DNA from: Phycisphaerae bacterium
GTDB taxonomy: Bacteria; Planctomycetota; Phycisphaerae; Sedimentisphaerales; Anaerobacaceae
Direction: 5' to 3'
NCBI GenBank assembly: GCA_016782865.1
Contig: JADHXR010000058.1
Location: 1-41,864 of the forward strand
DNA length: 41,864 nucleotides
Part shown: in pieces, positions 1 to 7,708 of the stretch
How positions within the stretch are numbered: the first letter of the stretch is position 1
Layout of the letters: every line of letters begins with the position of its first letter
Notes under the pieces: generated by a model
What the model was told of the DNA's origin: nothing
What the model saw: only the letters and a program-made list of their open reading frames with translations
Database searches by the model: none
Program-made: the position numbers and the translations under genes

Positions 1-5
1 GCAGA

Positions 6-1382
6 ATGAAAAAAAACTCTGAACAAGACAAGATTCGGATTATCGCGGTTGACACTTCCACCGATCTTGCGTCTCGCCTGACAGACTTGCTTGGAAAGGA
101 TAAGGCGGACGTGTGTCGCGAATCCAGCATCGACCGGGTGCTTGAGAGGTTCGAATCCGAACCCTACGATGTCTTGATAGTCACAAGCGCTTCATTTGAG
201 GCTAGCGAGATGGACGGGATAGACCTGCTTGAGGTAATTGCAGCAAAAAGCCCGGTAACCCAGGTCCTGTTCTTGGTAGAACCTCGCGACATTGGGACTG
301 CGATGTCCGCCCTCAAGGTTGGCACCTATCAGTATGCCAAACTCCCAATAGGCGACGAAGAATTGAATCTCCTGATCAAGACAGCCATTGAGAAGCGGCC
401 GGTGTATGGCACGAACATATTCTTGGAGTCTAAGAAGCGTAGGATTCGATTCGAGAGACTGGTTGGGCAATCCCAGGCTATGCAAGATGTGTACCGGCAG
501 ATTCGTCAGGCAGCGGCGACAGATATTCCAATTTTGCTGATGGGCGAGACCGGCACCGGCAAGGACCTTGCTGCCCAGGCTATACACGAACAGAGCGAAC
601 GCAAAGACGGCCCGTACGTTGCGGTTAATTTAGGCGCATCGCCGCCGGAGCTCGTTGGCAGTGAACTTTTTGGCCACGAAAAGGGAGCATTTACAGGCGC
701 GTTTGAACGGCGTGAAGGCAAATTCGAAGAAGCTCAAGATGGGACTGTCTTCTTGGACGAAATATCAACTGTCGATGAGAAAGTCCAGGTAAGTCTGCTC
801 CGGTTGATTGAGCAAAAGAAATTTCATCGACTTGGGGGAAAGAGAACGATCTCGACCAATGCTCGATTAGTTGCGGCATCTAACCAGAACCTGCCTGACC
901 TTGCTCAGCAGGGGATCTTCCGCAGGGATTTGTACTATCGCCTCGATGTCTTCCGTATCATCATGCCCCCACTTCGGGAACGAGGAGGCGACATTGTGTT
1001 GCTGATCGATGAGTTTCTCAAACGTTATAATGAGTCGTTTCAGAAGAACATCTTGGGGATTGCGCCGGAATGCATCAGCTTGTTGGAGTCTCATGATTGG
1101 CCTGGTAACGTGCGTGAGCTTAAGAATGTGGTTCAACGCGCTGTCTTAGTATGCGAAGGTGAAGTACTCTTGCCGAGCCACCTGCCTCCCCGCTTCAGGC
1201 CCGGCAAGCAGGCTCCTACAAAGGTAAGTTTCGAGGTCGGCACCGCGCTGAATGAGGTGGAGCGGGAAATGGTTGTCCGGGCACTTGCCACCGCTGAAAA
1301 CAACCGCAAACGTGCTGCTCAGTTGTTAGGCATTAGTCGCCGGGCGTTATACAATAAGTTGCGAAAGCATAACATAGAATAG
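6..1382 (+). CDS. Sigma-54 enhancer-binding regulator (NtrC family) with a degenerate receiver domain
   Basis: This is a 458-residue transcription activator that would remodel sigma-54 RNA polymerase. An N-terminal receiver-like domain (about 10-130) is followed by an AAA+ domain and a C-terminal Fis-type helix-turn-helix (about 425-458). Visible motifs are Walker A GETGTGKD (180-187), GAFTGA (227-232), Walker B TVFLDE (247-252) and the R-finger region LRERGGD. The receiver keeps one acidic residue (D16) and the conserved Lys (K112), but the phospho-acceptor position after DVLIV is Thr60 and the following loop is longer than usual. I infer control by protein binding or expression rather than phosphorylation; no sensor kinase gene is visible. 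Only five bases precede the ATG, so an upstream start cannot be excluded. Sigma-54 promoters at 2651 and 4170 are plausible targets. Family assignment is secure; targets are inference. Confidence 0.93.
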   Translation: MKKNSEQDKIRIIAVDTSTDLASRLTDLLGKDKADVCRESSIDRVLERFESEPYDVLIVTSASFEASEMDGIDLLEVIAAKSPVTQVLFLVEPRDIGTAMSALKVGTYQYAKLPIGDEELNLLIKTAIEKRPVYGTNIFLESKKRRIRFERLVGQSQAMQDVYRQIRQAAATDIPILLMGETGTGKDLAAQAIHEQSERKDGPYVAVNLGASPPELVGSELFGHEKGAFTGAFERREGKFEEAQDGTVFLDEISTVDEKVQVSLLRLIEQKKFHRLGGKRTISTNARLVAASNQNLPDLAQQGIFRRDLYYRLDVFRIIMPPLRERGGDIVLLIDEFLKRYNESFQKNILGIAPECISLLESHDWPGNVRELKNVVQRAVLVCEGEVLLPSHLPPRFRPGKQAPTKVSFEVGTALNEVEREMVVRALATAENNRKRAAQLLGISRRALYNKLRKHNIE

Positions 1383-1432
1383 GTGCGATATTGGCCAACA
1401 CACAAAAGCCTCAGTAAACGTGCCCGACCGCT

Positions 1433-1447
1433 TGGCATTGTGGTTGT
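1433..1447 (+). promoter_or_regulatory. Weak sigma-54 promoter candidate upstream of the nucleotidyltransferase
   Basis: TGGCAT, five bases, then TTGT. The GG-to-GT spacing is the correct 12 bases, but the invariant GC of the -12 element reads GT. It sits about 75 bp before the chosen start at 1524. It is much weaker than the sites at 2651 and 4170. Confidence 0.25.
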
Positions 1448-1523
1448 GGCCAAATCATTTTGCCAAGGTATTGGAACATAGGGACACAATTTGATGATTC
1501 AAAAAACTTGCAAGGAGATGATT

Positions 1524-2249
1524 ATGAATTTGAGAGGCGTTGTTCTTGCCGGCGGCACTGGCTCACGACTTATGCCGTTGACCAACGTCACAAACAAGCA
1601 CCTACTGCCCATCGGACAAAAGCCTATGATCTACTACCCCATTGAGAAGCTTACTTCAATCGGAATTGAGGAGATCCTGATAGTTACGGGCATCGAACAC
1701 ATGGGCGACGTTGTCAGCCTGCTGGGTTCGGGAAAGGACTTTTGCTGTCGGTTTACGTACAAGGTCCAGGACCAGGCGGGTGGCATCGCACAGGCCTTGG
1801 CCCTGGCCGAGAACTTTGCTGGCGTGCATCATCTGGCGGTGATCCTTGGCGACAATGTCTTTCAGGCCAGTCTCAAGACCTACGCTGAGAAGTTCCTCGC
1901 CCAGGAACAGGGTGCCAGAATACTCCTCAAGCAGGTGGCCAATCCACAATGTTTCGGCGTAGCAGAGCTTTCCGACGGAAAAGTAATTGACATTGCCGAG
2001 AAGCCTGAGGAGCCAAAGTCGGATCATGCCGTGACCGGCATATATTTCTACGATGCTGCCGTTTTCGATATCATACGAACGCTCAAACCGTCGGCTCGCG
2101 GCGAGCTTGAAATCACGCACGTCAACCACGCTTATATCAACAAAGGCCAACTGGATTATGACATTATTGAGGGCTGGTGGTCCGACGCAGGAACATTTGA
2201 ATCACTGGGAAAAGTTAACAAACTGGTCGCAAAAGAGCCCCCAGAATGA
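1524..2249 (+). CDS. RmlA-like sugar-1-phosphate nucleotidyltransferase
   Basis: The 241-residue protein belongs to the family that joins a nucleoside triphosphate and a sugar 1-phosphate to give NDP-sugar and pyrophosphate in the cytoplasm. It has the N-terminal nucleotide-binding signature LAGGTGSRLMPLT, then KPMIYYPIEKL, the metal-binding ILGDN, AEKPEEPKSDHAVTGIYFYD, and near the end GWWSDAGTFESL, as in glucose-1-phosphate thymidylyltransferases. It lacks the C-terminal extension of the roughly 290-residue RmlA enzymes, so it resembles the shorter nucleotidyltransferase class; the exact sugar is not determined. The start at ATG 1524 is chosen because AAGGAG lies 7 bases upstream; in-frame TTG 1491 and ATG 1494 lack one. 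No other dTDP-sugar genes are adjacent, so its link to the neighbouring regulator or operon is unclear. Confidence 0.88.
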   Translation: MNLRGVVLAGGTGSRLMPLTNVTNKHLLPIGQKPMIYYPIEKLTSIGIEEILIVTGIEHMGDVVSLLGSGKDFCCRFTYKVQDQAGGIAQALALAENFAGVHHLAVILGDNVFQASLKTYAEKFLAQEQGARILLKQVANPQCFGVAELSDGKVIDIAEKPEEPKSDHAVTGIYFYDAAVFDIIRTLKPSARGELEITHVNHAYINKGQLDYDIIEGWWSDAGTFESLGKVNKLVAKEPPE

Positions 2250-2534
2250 TGCAGAGGCCGGAGGCTGAGGTCCGGGCGAGCAATTGTACGTGCTTACGAT
2301 GGACGAATCTGTGATATCGCGAACCTGCATGACCGAAGAGATAAATGCGATTCACGGTGGCAAGGAAATGCTTGGTACGGATGTTGTGTAGACGTGCGAA
2401 TGGAGCGGTTTTGCTGCCTGCCTATTCGATTCGACCTGCCGGAGCCCAGCATAGCGATCTCCGAATATGGTTCTGGGATGCGTGCGTGCAGATTCGTGCC
2501 AGAGAAACCTCCTCTCTTTGGCAGAGTGTACCAT

Positions 2535-2544
2535 TTGTGCACAA
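2535..2544. promoter_or_regulatory. Candidate activator-binding palindrome TTGTGCACAA
   Basis: A perfect 10-base palindrome whose GTGCAC core starts 115 bases before the -24 GG of the promoter at 2651. The same core occurs 117 bases before the -24 GG of the promoter at 4170. Enhancer-binding proteins usually bind 80-150 bp upstream. Assignment to the regulator encoded at 6-1382 is inference. Confidence 0.4.
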
Positions 2545-2650
2545 TCGATGGTGTGCGCGGGATTCCACACAACTCTGAAATTCAAGCCGAAGGAAGCGTA
2601 TCTTTCATAAGTGTTTACAATTAGCGGCCTTGTGAGAAATAGGCGCTCTT

Positions 2651-2665
2651 TGGCACACCAATTGC
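2651..2665 (+). promoter_or_regulatory. Sigma-54 (-24/-12) promoter of the ankyrin lipoprotein gene
   Basis: TGGCAC, five bases ACCAA, then TTGC: a full match to the sigma-54 consensus with exact 12-base GG-to-GC spacing. The predicted transcription start is near 2677. The gene it would serve starts at 2863. Confidence 0.75.
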
Positions 2666-2862
2666 GTTGAAGTATCAGGTGAGTACAAAGTATTTGTCTG
2701 CTTTGAACTGCAAGGCTGTCCAGACTGACATGCGCGGAATTTGTCGACACATTACGGATTTACATGTGAACAGGAGCCTGCCGCTTTCTTGGTAAGGAGA
2801 TGAAGCAATAGTGAAAAATCGGATAAGGCATCGAGAAGACACTAGGTAGAGGACAGATGATA

Positions 2863-3600
2863 ATGAAATGCGCAAAACTGGTATGTGTGGTGCTAATGTT
2901 AATGCTTGCTGTTGTCGGGTGCACTAAGGAAGAGCCCACTCAGACGCAGCAATCGGCGGCACAGGTTGAGAAAGAACCCACAAAGGCATCCGAGCCGGCT
3001 AAGCAGACCAAACCCAGTTCCCGAACGCGGCCTGCTCCAGTCGAATCTGCAAAAGAACCGGCCAAGCAGACAACAGCGACAAAGCCAGCCGAGCCGCCCA
3101 AGCCGCCTGAGCTTGCGGATCCGAACGCGGCTTTGCTGCAGGCGGTGGACGGGGGTGACCTTGACAAGGTCGAGGCAGTTATCGCTGCCGGCGCTGATGT
3201 AAACGCAACGTCTACCGGCGGCTTCACAAGCCTGCATTTGGCCCTCATACGAGGCCACGAGGAAGTTGCAGCTCTGTTGATTGCCAACGGTGCTGATACG
3301 CATGCGAAGATGACGAATGGGACGACGCCTCTTCACTTTGCCGCCATGGGGGGGTGCAAGCGTATCGCTGAGTTTCTTATCGACGACGGTTTGGATTTGA
3401 ACGCTCAGGATCAAATGCAGGGGACGCCGCTGCACTTTGCGGCTCTTTCCGGGCATGTGGAGATTATCGAGTTGCTTGTCGCGAAAGGCGCCGATCTGAC
3501 TGCAACGAATCCGCGTGGCCAGACTGCGCTGGCGATAGCCAAACAGAGAGGGCACACGGAAATCTATGAATTGTTGAGCCCGGACGGGACGCGAGAGTGA
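2863..3600 (+). CDS. Ankyrin-repeat lipoprotein
   Basis: A 245-residue predicted exported lipoprotein. A hydrophobic signal peptide ends in the lipobox-like AVVGC (about residues 14-18), followed by a Pro/Lys/Glu-rich low-complexity linker to about residue 85. Four to five ankyrin repeats follow, with typical TPLHFAAMGG, ADVNA and GADLTATN motifs, ending shortly after the last repeat. Ankyrin domains bind proteins; the partner is unknown. The start is taken at ATG 2863 because AGAGGA lies 9 bases upstream; ATG 2857 is in frame but only 3 bases from it. The gene stands alone between long intergenic regions and has its own sigma-54 promoter, so it may share regulation with the operon starting at 4262. 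It could act as a periplasmic or membrane-anchored scaffold or immunity-like protein; the sequence does not decide this. Confidence 0.88.
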   Translation: MKCAKLVCVVLMLMLAVVGCTKEEPTQTQQSAAQVEKEPTKASEPAKQTKPSSRTRPAPVESAKEPAKQTTATKPAEPPKPPELADPNAALLQAVDGGDLDKVEAVIAAGADVNATSTGGFTSLHLALIRGHEEVAALLIANGADTHAKMTNGTTPLHFAAMGGCKRIAEFLIDDGLDLNAQDQMQGTPLHFAALSGHVEIIELLVAKGADLTATNPRGQTALAIAKQRGHTEIYELLSPDGTRE

Positions 3601-3699
3601 CGAGCTTCTGACGACGCAAGCATCGCTGCCGGTGTCTAAACTCAAGAATTAGTTTGGGAGTAGCCTTATGACGTTACGCCTGAAAGGAGGCAATTCAAG

Positions 3700-3774
3700 A
3701 TGAAGATATTGGCTACCACGGCAGGCCCCGTGCCTGCTCGTGGAATATGGACCATGAAGGATTGCCAAACTTGA
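3700..3774 (+). CDS. Possible 24-residue peptide
   Basis: ATG at 3700 follows AAAGGAGG (3683-3690) by 9 bases, one of the best ribosome-binding sites in the window. The peptide starts MKILATTAGPVPARG and ends KDCQT. I recognise no family. It lies downstream of the lipoprotein gene and well before the sigma-54 promoters of the next operon, so it is not an obvious leader for either. It could be a real small protein, a leader of an unseen RNA, or the start of a decayed gene. Confidence 0.3.
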   Translation: MKILATTAGPVPARGIWTMKDCQT

Positions 3775-4052
3775 CGAGCGTTGAACGTTACCCCCTGCGA
3801 CTACCTGAAAGTCGTTTGACAGTTGGCATGCCAAGTTAACGTCGCAGTCCTTGGCTGCCTTCAGGGTTTGACGCCATGCCAGAAAGATGTGCGAAGACGA
3901 ACGGTACGCTGTGCATAGAAGGTATCCCAAGACAAACAAGCTCTCCAAGCCACCTTTATATACGCGCAGTAAGCGTCTGACTTCACGCGACACACTTGGA
4001 TGTGTACCAATTCGTACCCGTTAGCCTCTGGTCTTGAGCAATCCGTACCGTT

Positions 4053-4062
4053 AGTGCACACT
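4053..4062. promoter_or_regulatory. Candidate activator site with GTGCAC core
   Basis: AGTGCACACT shares the GTGCACA core with the palindrome at 2535. It sits 117 bases before the -24 GG at 4171. The flanks are less symmetric than in the first copy. Confidence 0.3.
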
Positions 4063-4169
4063 CACCTGGTTGCAAAGCCACAAGTCTTTGTGAAATCTTG
4101 CCCCGCATGAACAGGCTCCTTTTCATAACTACCTTCTGTTGAAAGGCTTGTGCATGATGGGTGATTCTC

Positions 4170-4184
4170 TGGCATGTCGTTTGC
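4170..4184 (+). promoter_or_regulatory. Sigma-54 promoter of the quaternary-amine operon
   Basis: TGGCAT, GTCGT, TTGC with exact spacing, a strong match to the -24/-12 consensus. The predicted start of transcription is near 4196, 66 bases before the first gene of the operon. Confidence 0.7.
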
Positions 4185-4201
4185 GACTAGAACGAGAGTG
4201 C

Positions 4202-4216
4202 TGGAAAAGTAGTTGC
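4202..4216 (+). promoter_or_regulatory. Second, weaker sigma-54 promoter candidate
   Basis: TGGAAA, AGTAG, TTGC. GG and GC have correct 12-base spacing, but the C of TGGCA is missing. Its predicted start is near 4228. It may be a tandem promoter or chance. Confidence 0.35.
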
Positions 4217-4261
4217 TCTATTTGAAGTATTGGTCATTTGCCCATTTACAGGAGTTGAGTC

Positions 4262-4639
4262 ATGAACTCACAAGCTCTACTGATTTTAGGAAGTCAGGCA
4301 AATCAGGAATATGTTGAGGCCCTTGCCAAGATTGGTTTTGTCCCTGAGGTATGGGGGAGCGTGCGACATTCTCTGGATAAAGTCCGCCGCCGGAGGCTTA
4401 CCGGCGTTGTTGTAGATCGCAAGTTCACCCATGCCGATGTTCTGGAGTTTATCCTCAATGTGAGAGACATTAACCGGACGATTCCTGTGGTTGTGATAGG
4501 ATCTGGGAAGGACAAACGAATTGAAGGAAAAATCAATAAGCAAGACCACACGAGAGTCCTGGGTGAGTCTGACAGGGGGCAAACGCTTGCCAAGGAACTG
4601 GCGCATGCCTTTGGAGTTAACGGGAGAGAGAATGTCTAA
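4262..4639 (+). CDS. Orphan receiver-like protein, first gene of the operon
   Basis: The 125-residue protein has the alternating beta/alpha pattern of a CheY-like receiver: beta strand ALLILG at the start, LTGVVVD at 46-52, and TIPVVVIG at 73-80. D52 lies where the phospho-acceptor Asp would be. The acidic pair of the first strand is replaced by Gly-Ser and I see no Lys-Pro motif near strand 5, so phosphorylation is doubtful. No output domain is present. AGGAG lies about 8 bases before ATG 4262. The stop overlaps the start of the next gene, another receiver-like protein, so the two are translationally coupled and probably work together. The receiver assignment is based on fold pattern only and is moderate. 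Confidence 0.7.
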   Translation: MNSQALLILGSQANQEYVEALAKIGFVPEVWGSVRHSLDKVRRRRLTGVVVDRKFTHADVLEFILNVRDINRTIPVVVIGSGKDKRIEGKINKQDHTRVLGESDRGQTLAKELAHAFGVNGRENV

Positions 4640-5036
4640 GAGTGCCCACACAGGCGATTCCCGGGCCGTTCTGCTTGTTGGTGCTACTGAGCAGGAAGTC
4701 GCGCGACTGCGAAACGAAATGCCTGGCTGGCACTGGGAGCAAGCGCCCAATGATTGGCCTTTTGACTTGAAAGCTGAACCTGCCGACCGGGCTTTCGATG
4801 CCGTAATAGTCTTTGCCATCAAAAACGAAGAAAGCCGAGCCTTCGATATGTGCAGCCGTATATGTGAGGACAAGAGTATGATGGAGGGTGTTCCTCTGTT
4901 AGTCGCAGCCAACCGATATCAGATGTCACTTGTAAACAGGCTTAGGCAGTTACCGCGGGTGGACTTCATTTTCACGCCGATCGAAGAAGACACGCTGTTG
5001 GACAAAAGCAAGAAGAACGCAAATGTGATTGCCTAG
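4632..5036 (+). CDS. Orphan pseudo-receiver protein
   Basis: The 134-residue protein starts at ATG 4632, which overlaps the stop of the preceding gene by 8 bases. It again shows a CheY-like layout: AVLLVG (12-17), FDAVIVF (55-61), GVPLLVAAN (86-94) and VDFIFTPIEEDTLL (110-123). The phospho-acceptor position after AVIV is Phe/Ala and the usual Lys before Pro is Thr115, so it cannot work as a classical phosphorylated receiver. I infer a protein-binding role, possibly with the preceding protein and with the enhancer-binding protein at 6-1382, whose receiver is also degenerate. The gene is followed closely by proA. Confidence 0.68.
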   Translation: MSKSAHTGDSRAVLLVGATEQEVARLRNEMPGWHWEQAPNDWPFDLKAEPADRAFDAVIVFAIKNEESRAFDMCSRICEDKSMMEGVPLLVAANRYQMSLVNRLRQLPRVDFIFTPIEEDTLLDKSKKNANVIA

Positions 5037-5043
5037 GATAAGC

Positions 5044-6318
5044 ATGACCACAACGACAATAGCCCAAAGAGCAAAGGAAGCTTCACAAGTTGTCGCCTTG
5101 GCCACGGCCGAGCAGCGAAATGCCGTCATTCATGGTATGTCCGACAGACTTGCCGCCAGAAAGTTTGAGATCATTGCGGCGAACTTGGCTGATGTCGCAG
5201 AGGCTATGATGGAGGGAACACCGAACCATTTGACTGACCGGCTTGGTTTCGGCGAAGAGAAGATTGATGCGCGGATTCGTGCCTTGCGAAAAATTGAGGC
5301 ACTGCCTGACCCTGTTGGACGTCCTTACGGTCTGAAGCATCTGCCCAACGGCCTCGATGTGATGCGTGTGCGGGTACCCTTAGGGGTGGTCCTGATGATA
5401 TATGAAGCGCGCCCGCACGTCACCGTGAATGCTGGAGCCCTCTGCCTAAAGTCGGCTAACTCAGTTATTCTGCGTGGTGGATCTGAAGCAAAACGGTGCA
5501 ACGAACTATTGGGTGCTCTGTGGGGGGAATCTTTAGCCGAAGTCGGTTTGCCCAGCGAAGCAATTCAGGTTGTAAGTGGTTCGCACGAGGAAATCAGAGA
5601 TTTGCTTCAGGAGAAAGGCACAATTGATCTCGTTATCCCCCGTGGCGGAAAAAACCTAATCGAAGCGGTCAATCAGAGTTCCAAAATCCCCGTAATCAAG
5701 CACCACAGCGGACTATGCCACGTTTACGTTGACCGATTTGCCGATGTGGAGAAGGCAGTTGAAATCGCCTTAGACTCAAAATGCCTGATGCCCGAAGTGT
5801 GTAATGCCATGGAGACACTCCTAGTGTGCCATGACTTGGCATCTGAGATTCCGAGATTTATGGATGCCTTCAAACGCTGTGGAGTAGAGGTCAGGGGATG
5901 CGGAAAAATTGGAGAGTTGGCACCTAATATCAAGGCAGCAACAGAGGATGATTGGAAGGCGGAGTATTTGGATAGTATCGTGTCCATCCGTGCTGTAGCT
6001 GATGTTGAAGAGGCAATTGATCATATCAACAGCTATGGGTCTCACCACACGGATGCTATCGTCACCGAAAATGTCGAAAATGCGGATATTTTTGTCCAGC
6101 GCGTTAATTCGGCCGTCGTTCTGTGGAATGCCTCTACGATGTTCTGTGACGGTGAGTCGCTCGGCATGGGCGCAGAAATCGGGATTTCCACCGATAAACT
6201 GCACGCCCGTGGCCCAATGGGCGCCGAAGAACTAACGAGTTACAAGTTTGTCATTCGCGGGGACGGGCATGTCATGGGTGATCCCAAGACGTTCAGCAAG
6301 GAGGCAAGAAATCATTAA
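5044..6318 (+). CDS. proA: Glutamate-5-semialdehyde dehydrogenase (gamma-glutamyl phosphate reductase)
   Basis: The 424-residue protein matches ProA in length and sequence. Family enzymes reduce gamma-glutamyl phosphate with NADPH to glutamate semialdehyde in proline synthesis. The N-terminal helix (TIAQRAKEASQ), VPLGVVLMIYEARPHVT, RGGSEAKRCN and IDLVIPRGGK are typical. The catalytic Cys is about residue 253 in MPEVCNAMETLLV. The end, GPMGAEELTSYKFVIRGDGH, is also typical. The start is ATG 5044 with AGGA just upstream; an in-frame TTG at 5029 would add five residues. No glutamate 5-kinase gene (proB) is visible, which is unusual. The neighbours (a GCS2-type glutamate ligase, MttB homologues and a betaine-type importer) suggest a use beyond housekeeping proline synthesis; that is inference. 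Confidence 0.94.
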   Translation: MTTTTIAQRAKEASQVVALATAEQRNAVIHGMSDRLAARKFEIIAANLADVAEAMMEGTPNHLTDRLGFGEEKIDARIRALRKIEALPDPVGRPYGLKHLPNGLDVMRVRVPLGVVLMIYEARPHVTVNAGALCLKSANSVILRGGSEAKRCNELLGALWGESLAEVGLPSEAIQVVSGSHEEIRDLLQEKGTIDLVIPRGGKNLIEAVNQSSKIPVIKHHSGLCHVYVDRFADVEKAVEIALDSKCLMPEVCNAMETLLVCHDLASEIPRFMDAFKRCGVEVRGCGKIGELAPNIKAATEDDWKAEYLDSIVSIRAVADVEEAIDHINSYGSHHTDAIVTENVENADIFVQRVNSAVVLWNASTMFCDGESLGMGAEIGISTDKLHARGPMGAEELTSYKFVIRGDGHVMGDPKTFSKEARNH

Positions 6319-7687
6319 GCAGGAAAACAGCGACGTTGTTTCTAGATACTTCATGGCAAGGTTCCAGCACGCCCTCTGCTCACAAATATCTACGGAACGA
6401 AGGATAGGGGCGGAACTCAAATTTCCGCTGGTCAATCTTGATGGAACTGCTGCCAGTTTCGACACAGTTTGCGCTCTGTGGGCCTACCTGCACTCTCGAG
6501 GCTGGCAGCCAGTGCAGGACGAAATGACCGGTCAAATCGTGGGAGCCAGGAAACGCGGACGACAGAATGATACTGTCGCAGGTTGCGAAACAGGATTCTG
6601 CAAGGCTGAGTTCTCGCTCGCACACGTGGCGAATCTATTCGACCTGCAGGAACAGATTGACGAACTCCGCGCAGAACTCGAACCGTTTTGTGAGAGAAAC
6701 AATGTGCGTTTCCTCTGTTACGGGATTCAACCAGTGACACCGCCAAGTGAGGGGCTGATGATAAAGAAGGGCCGTACAAGCCCATGGGTCAAGACTTTCG
6801 GCTCTAATCGGCATGTCGACGAAAAGGATGGGGATGATGTCCATCTATTCACGATCAATGCTGCGAGCCACGTACACATAAGCGTTTGCCCTGAAGAGGC
6901 TATTGATGCTGTCAACGTTCTAAATGGCTTCTCGGGGGCACAGATTGCCCTTACAGCCAACTCTAATATCTGGCGAGGCCGAATGGACCCAGAGTACAAA
7001 TGCGTGGCGGAGAAATTCTGGGATTGGTGGATGCCTGACTCTGATCGCGTAGGTATGCCCCGTGAGCCGTTTAGAGACATTGAAGACTATGTGCGCACGA
7101 TTTCGAATTTCAAGCCTGTATATGTCGTGCGAAATGGTAGACCAATTATTCTCGAACGATATAGAACCTTTGAGGAGTACTACAAACTTGGACGAGCGGT
7201 GGGTCGTGATACTCATGGGCAAGAGGTCTCCTTTGTACCTGAGGAATGCGACATTGATGTCCACAACTCCTGCTATTGGTACAACGCCAGGATCTCGCGC
7301 TATTTCACTGTCGAAAGCCGAGTTAACGATCAGCAGCCCCCTGACGCTCTATTATGTATAGCGGCTGTGACGCTCGGCCTTGTTTCTGCTCTTTCTGAAG
7401 CTAAAGGGGTGCTTTCCTCCTACGATTGGGAAATGCTGCGAGAAGCGCGAGAGATTGCGTGCCGGCGGGGGCTGCTCAGCAGAGCCGGAGAGATCCCACT
7501 TGTCCCAATTGCTATTCGAATGTGGGCCACAGCTCGTCAGGGACTCCTCCGGCGAGGTCTCGGCGAAGAAAAGTTTCTCGATCCGCTGAAAAGACGCCTT
7601 CGTGATTTTAGGTGCCCGGCCGATCGGGCGAAAGATTTGTTTGAGAACGGCGGTATTGATGCCTTGGTAGACGCATGGAGATTTTAA
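6314..7687 (+). CDS. GCS2-family glutamate-cysteine ligase-like enzyme, probable ATT start
   Basis: The product is a GCS2-type carboxylate-amine ligase, the class that uses ATP to join the gamma-carboxyl of glutamate to an amine such as cysteine. Visible features are RRIGAELKFPL near the start (equivalent to the WRIGTEHE region), the AASHVHISVC active-site strand, QIALTANSNIWRGR, and VESRVNDQQPPDALL. A helix (DVVSRYFMARFQHAL) usually precedes the RRIG segment in this family. ATG 6353 would cut it and has no ribosome-binding site. A perfect AAGGAGG (6298-6304) stands 9 bases before an in-frame ATT at 6314 that overlaps the proA stop. I therefore propose the rare ATT start; ATG 6353 is the fallback. 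The acceptor amine is unknown. It is coupled to proA, so both may act on glutamate. Confidence 0.85.
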   Translation: MKQENSDVVSRYFMARFQHALCSQISTERRIGAELKFPLVNLDGTAASFDTVCALWAYLHSRGWQPVQDEMTGQIVGARKRGRQNDTVAGCETGFCKAEFSLAHVANLFDLQEQIDELRAELEPFCERNNVRFLCYGIQPVTPPSEGLMIKKGRTSPWVKTFGSNRHVDEKDGDDVHLFTINAASHVHISVCPEEAIDAVNVLNGFSGAQIALTANSNIWRGRMDPEYKCVAEKFWDWWMPDSDRVGMPREPFRDIEDYVRTISNFKPVYVVRNGRPIILERYRTFEEYYKLGRAVGRDTHGQEVSFVPEECDIDVHNSCYWYNARISRYFTVESRVNDQQPPDALLCIAAVTLGLVSALSEAKGVLSSYDWEMLREAREIACRRGLLSRAGEIPLVPIAIRMWATARQGLLRRGLGEEKFLDPLKRRLRDFRCPADRAKDLFENGGIDALVDAWRF

Positions 7688-7708
7688 CGCAACGATTTGG
7701 AGATTGTA

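Larger units (their letters stand above)
2250..2862. other. 613-base intergenic region with sigma-54 promoter and candidate activator site
   Basis: No convincing gene is seen on either strand. The overlapping open frames here lack ribosome-binding sites and family motifs. The right part holds the palindrome at 2535-2544 and the sigma-54 promoter at 2651-2665. This leaves an untranslated leader of about 185 bases before the lipoprotein gene, in which I see no clear riboswitch. Confidence 0.6.
3601..4261. other. 661-base intergenic region before the large operon
   Basis: It contains a possible 24-codon reading frame (3700-3774), a 7-base inverted repeat CTGCGAC (3795-3801)/GTCGCAG (3841-3847), a GTGCACA site (4054-4060) and two sigma-54 promoter candidates (4170, 4202). 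Longer open frames on the minus strand have no ribosome-binding site or recognisable motif. The first half could be a decayed gene or an RNA. Confidence 0.5.

Noticed and set aside
2793..2848. Mini-frames after TAAGGAG before the lipoprotein gene
   Set aside because: They encode only 3 and 12 residues with poor spacing; nothing supports them as leader peptides.
2899..3645. 248-codon minus-strand frame opposite the ankyrin gene
   Set aside because: The plus strand has a lipoprotein signal and clear ankyrin repeats; the minus frame is low-complexity Arg/Leu/Cys and is a shadow.
3821..3840. TGGCATGCC as a further sigma-54 site
   Set aside because: TGGCAT is present, but no TTGC stands at the required spacing.
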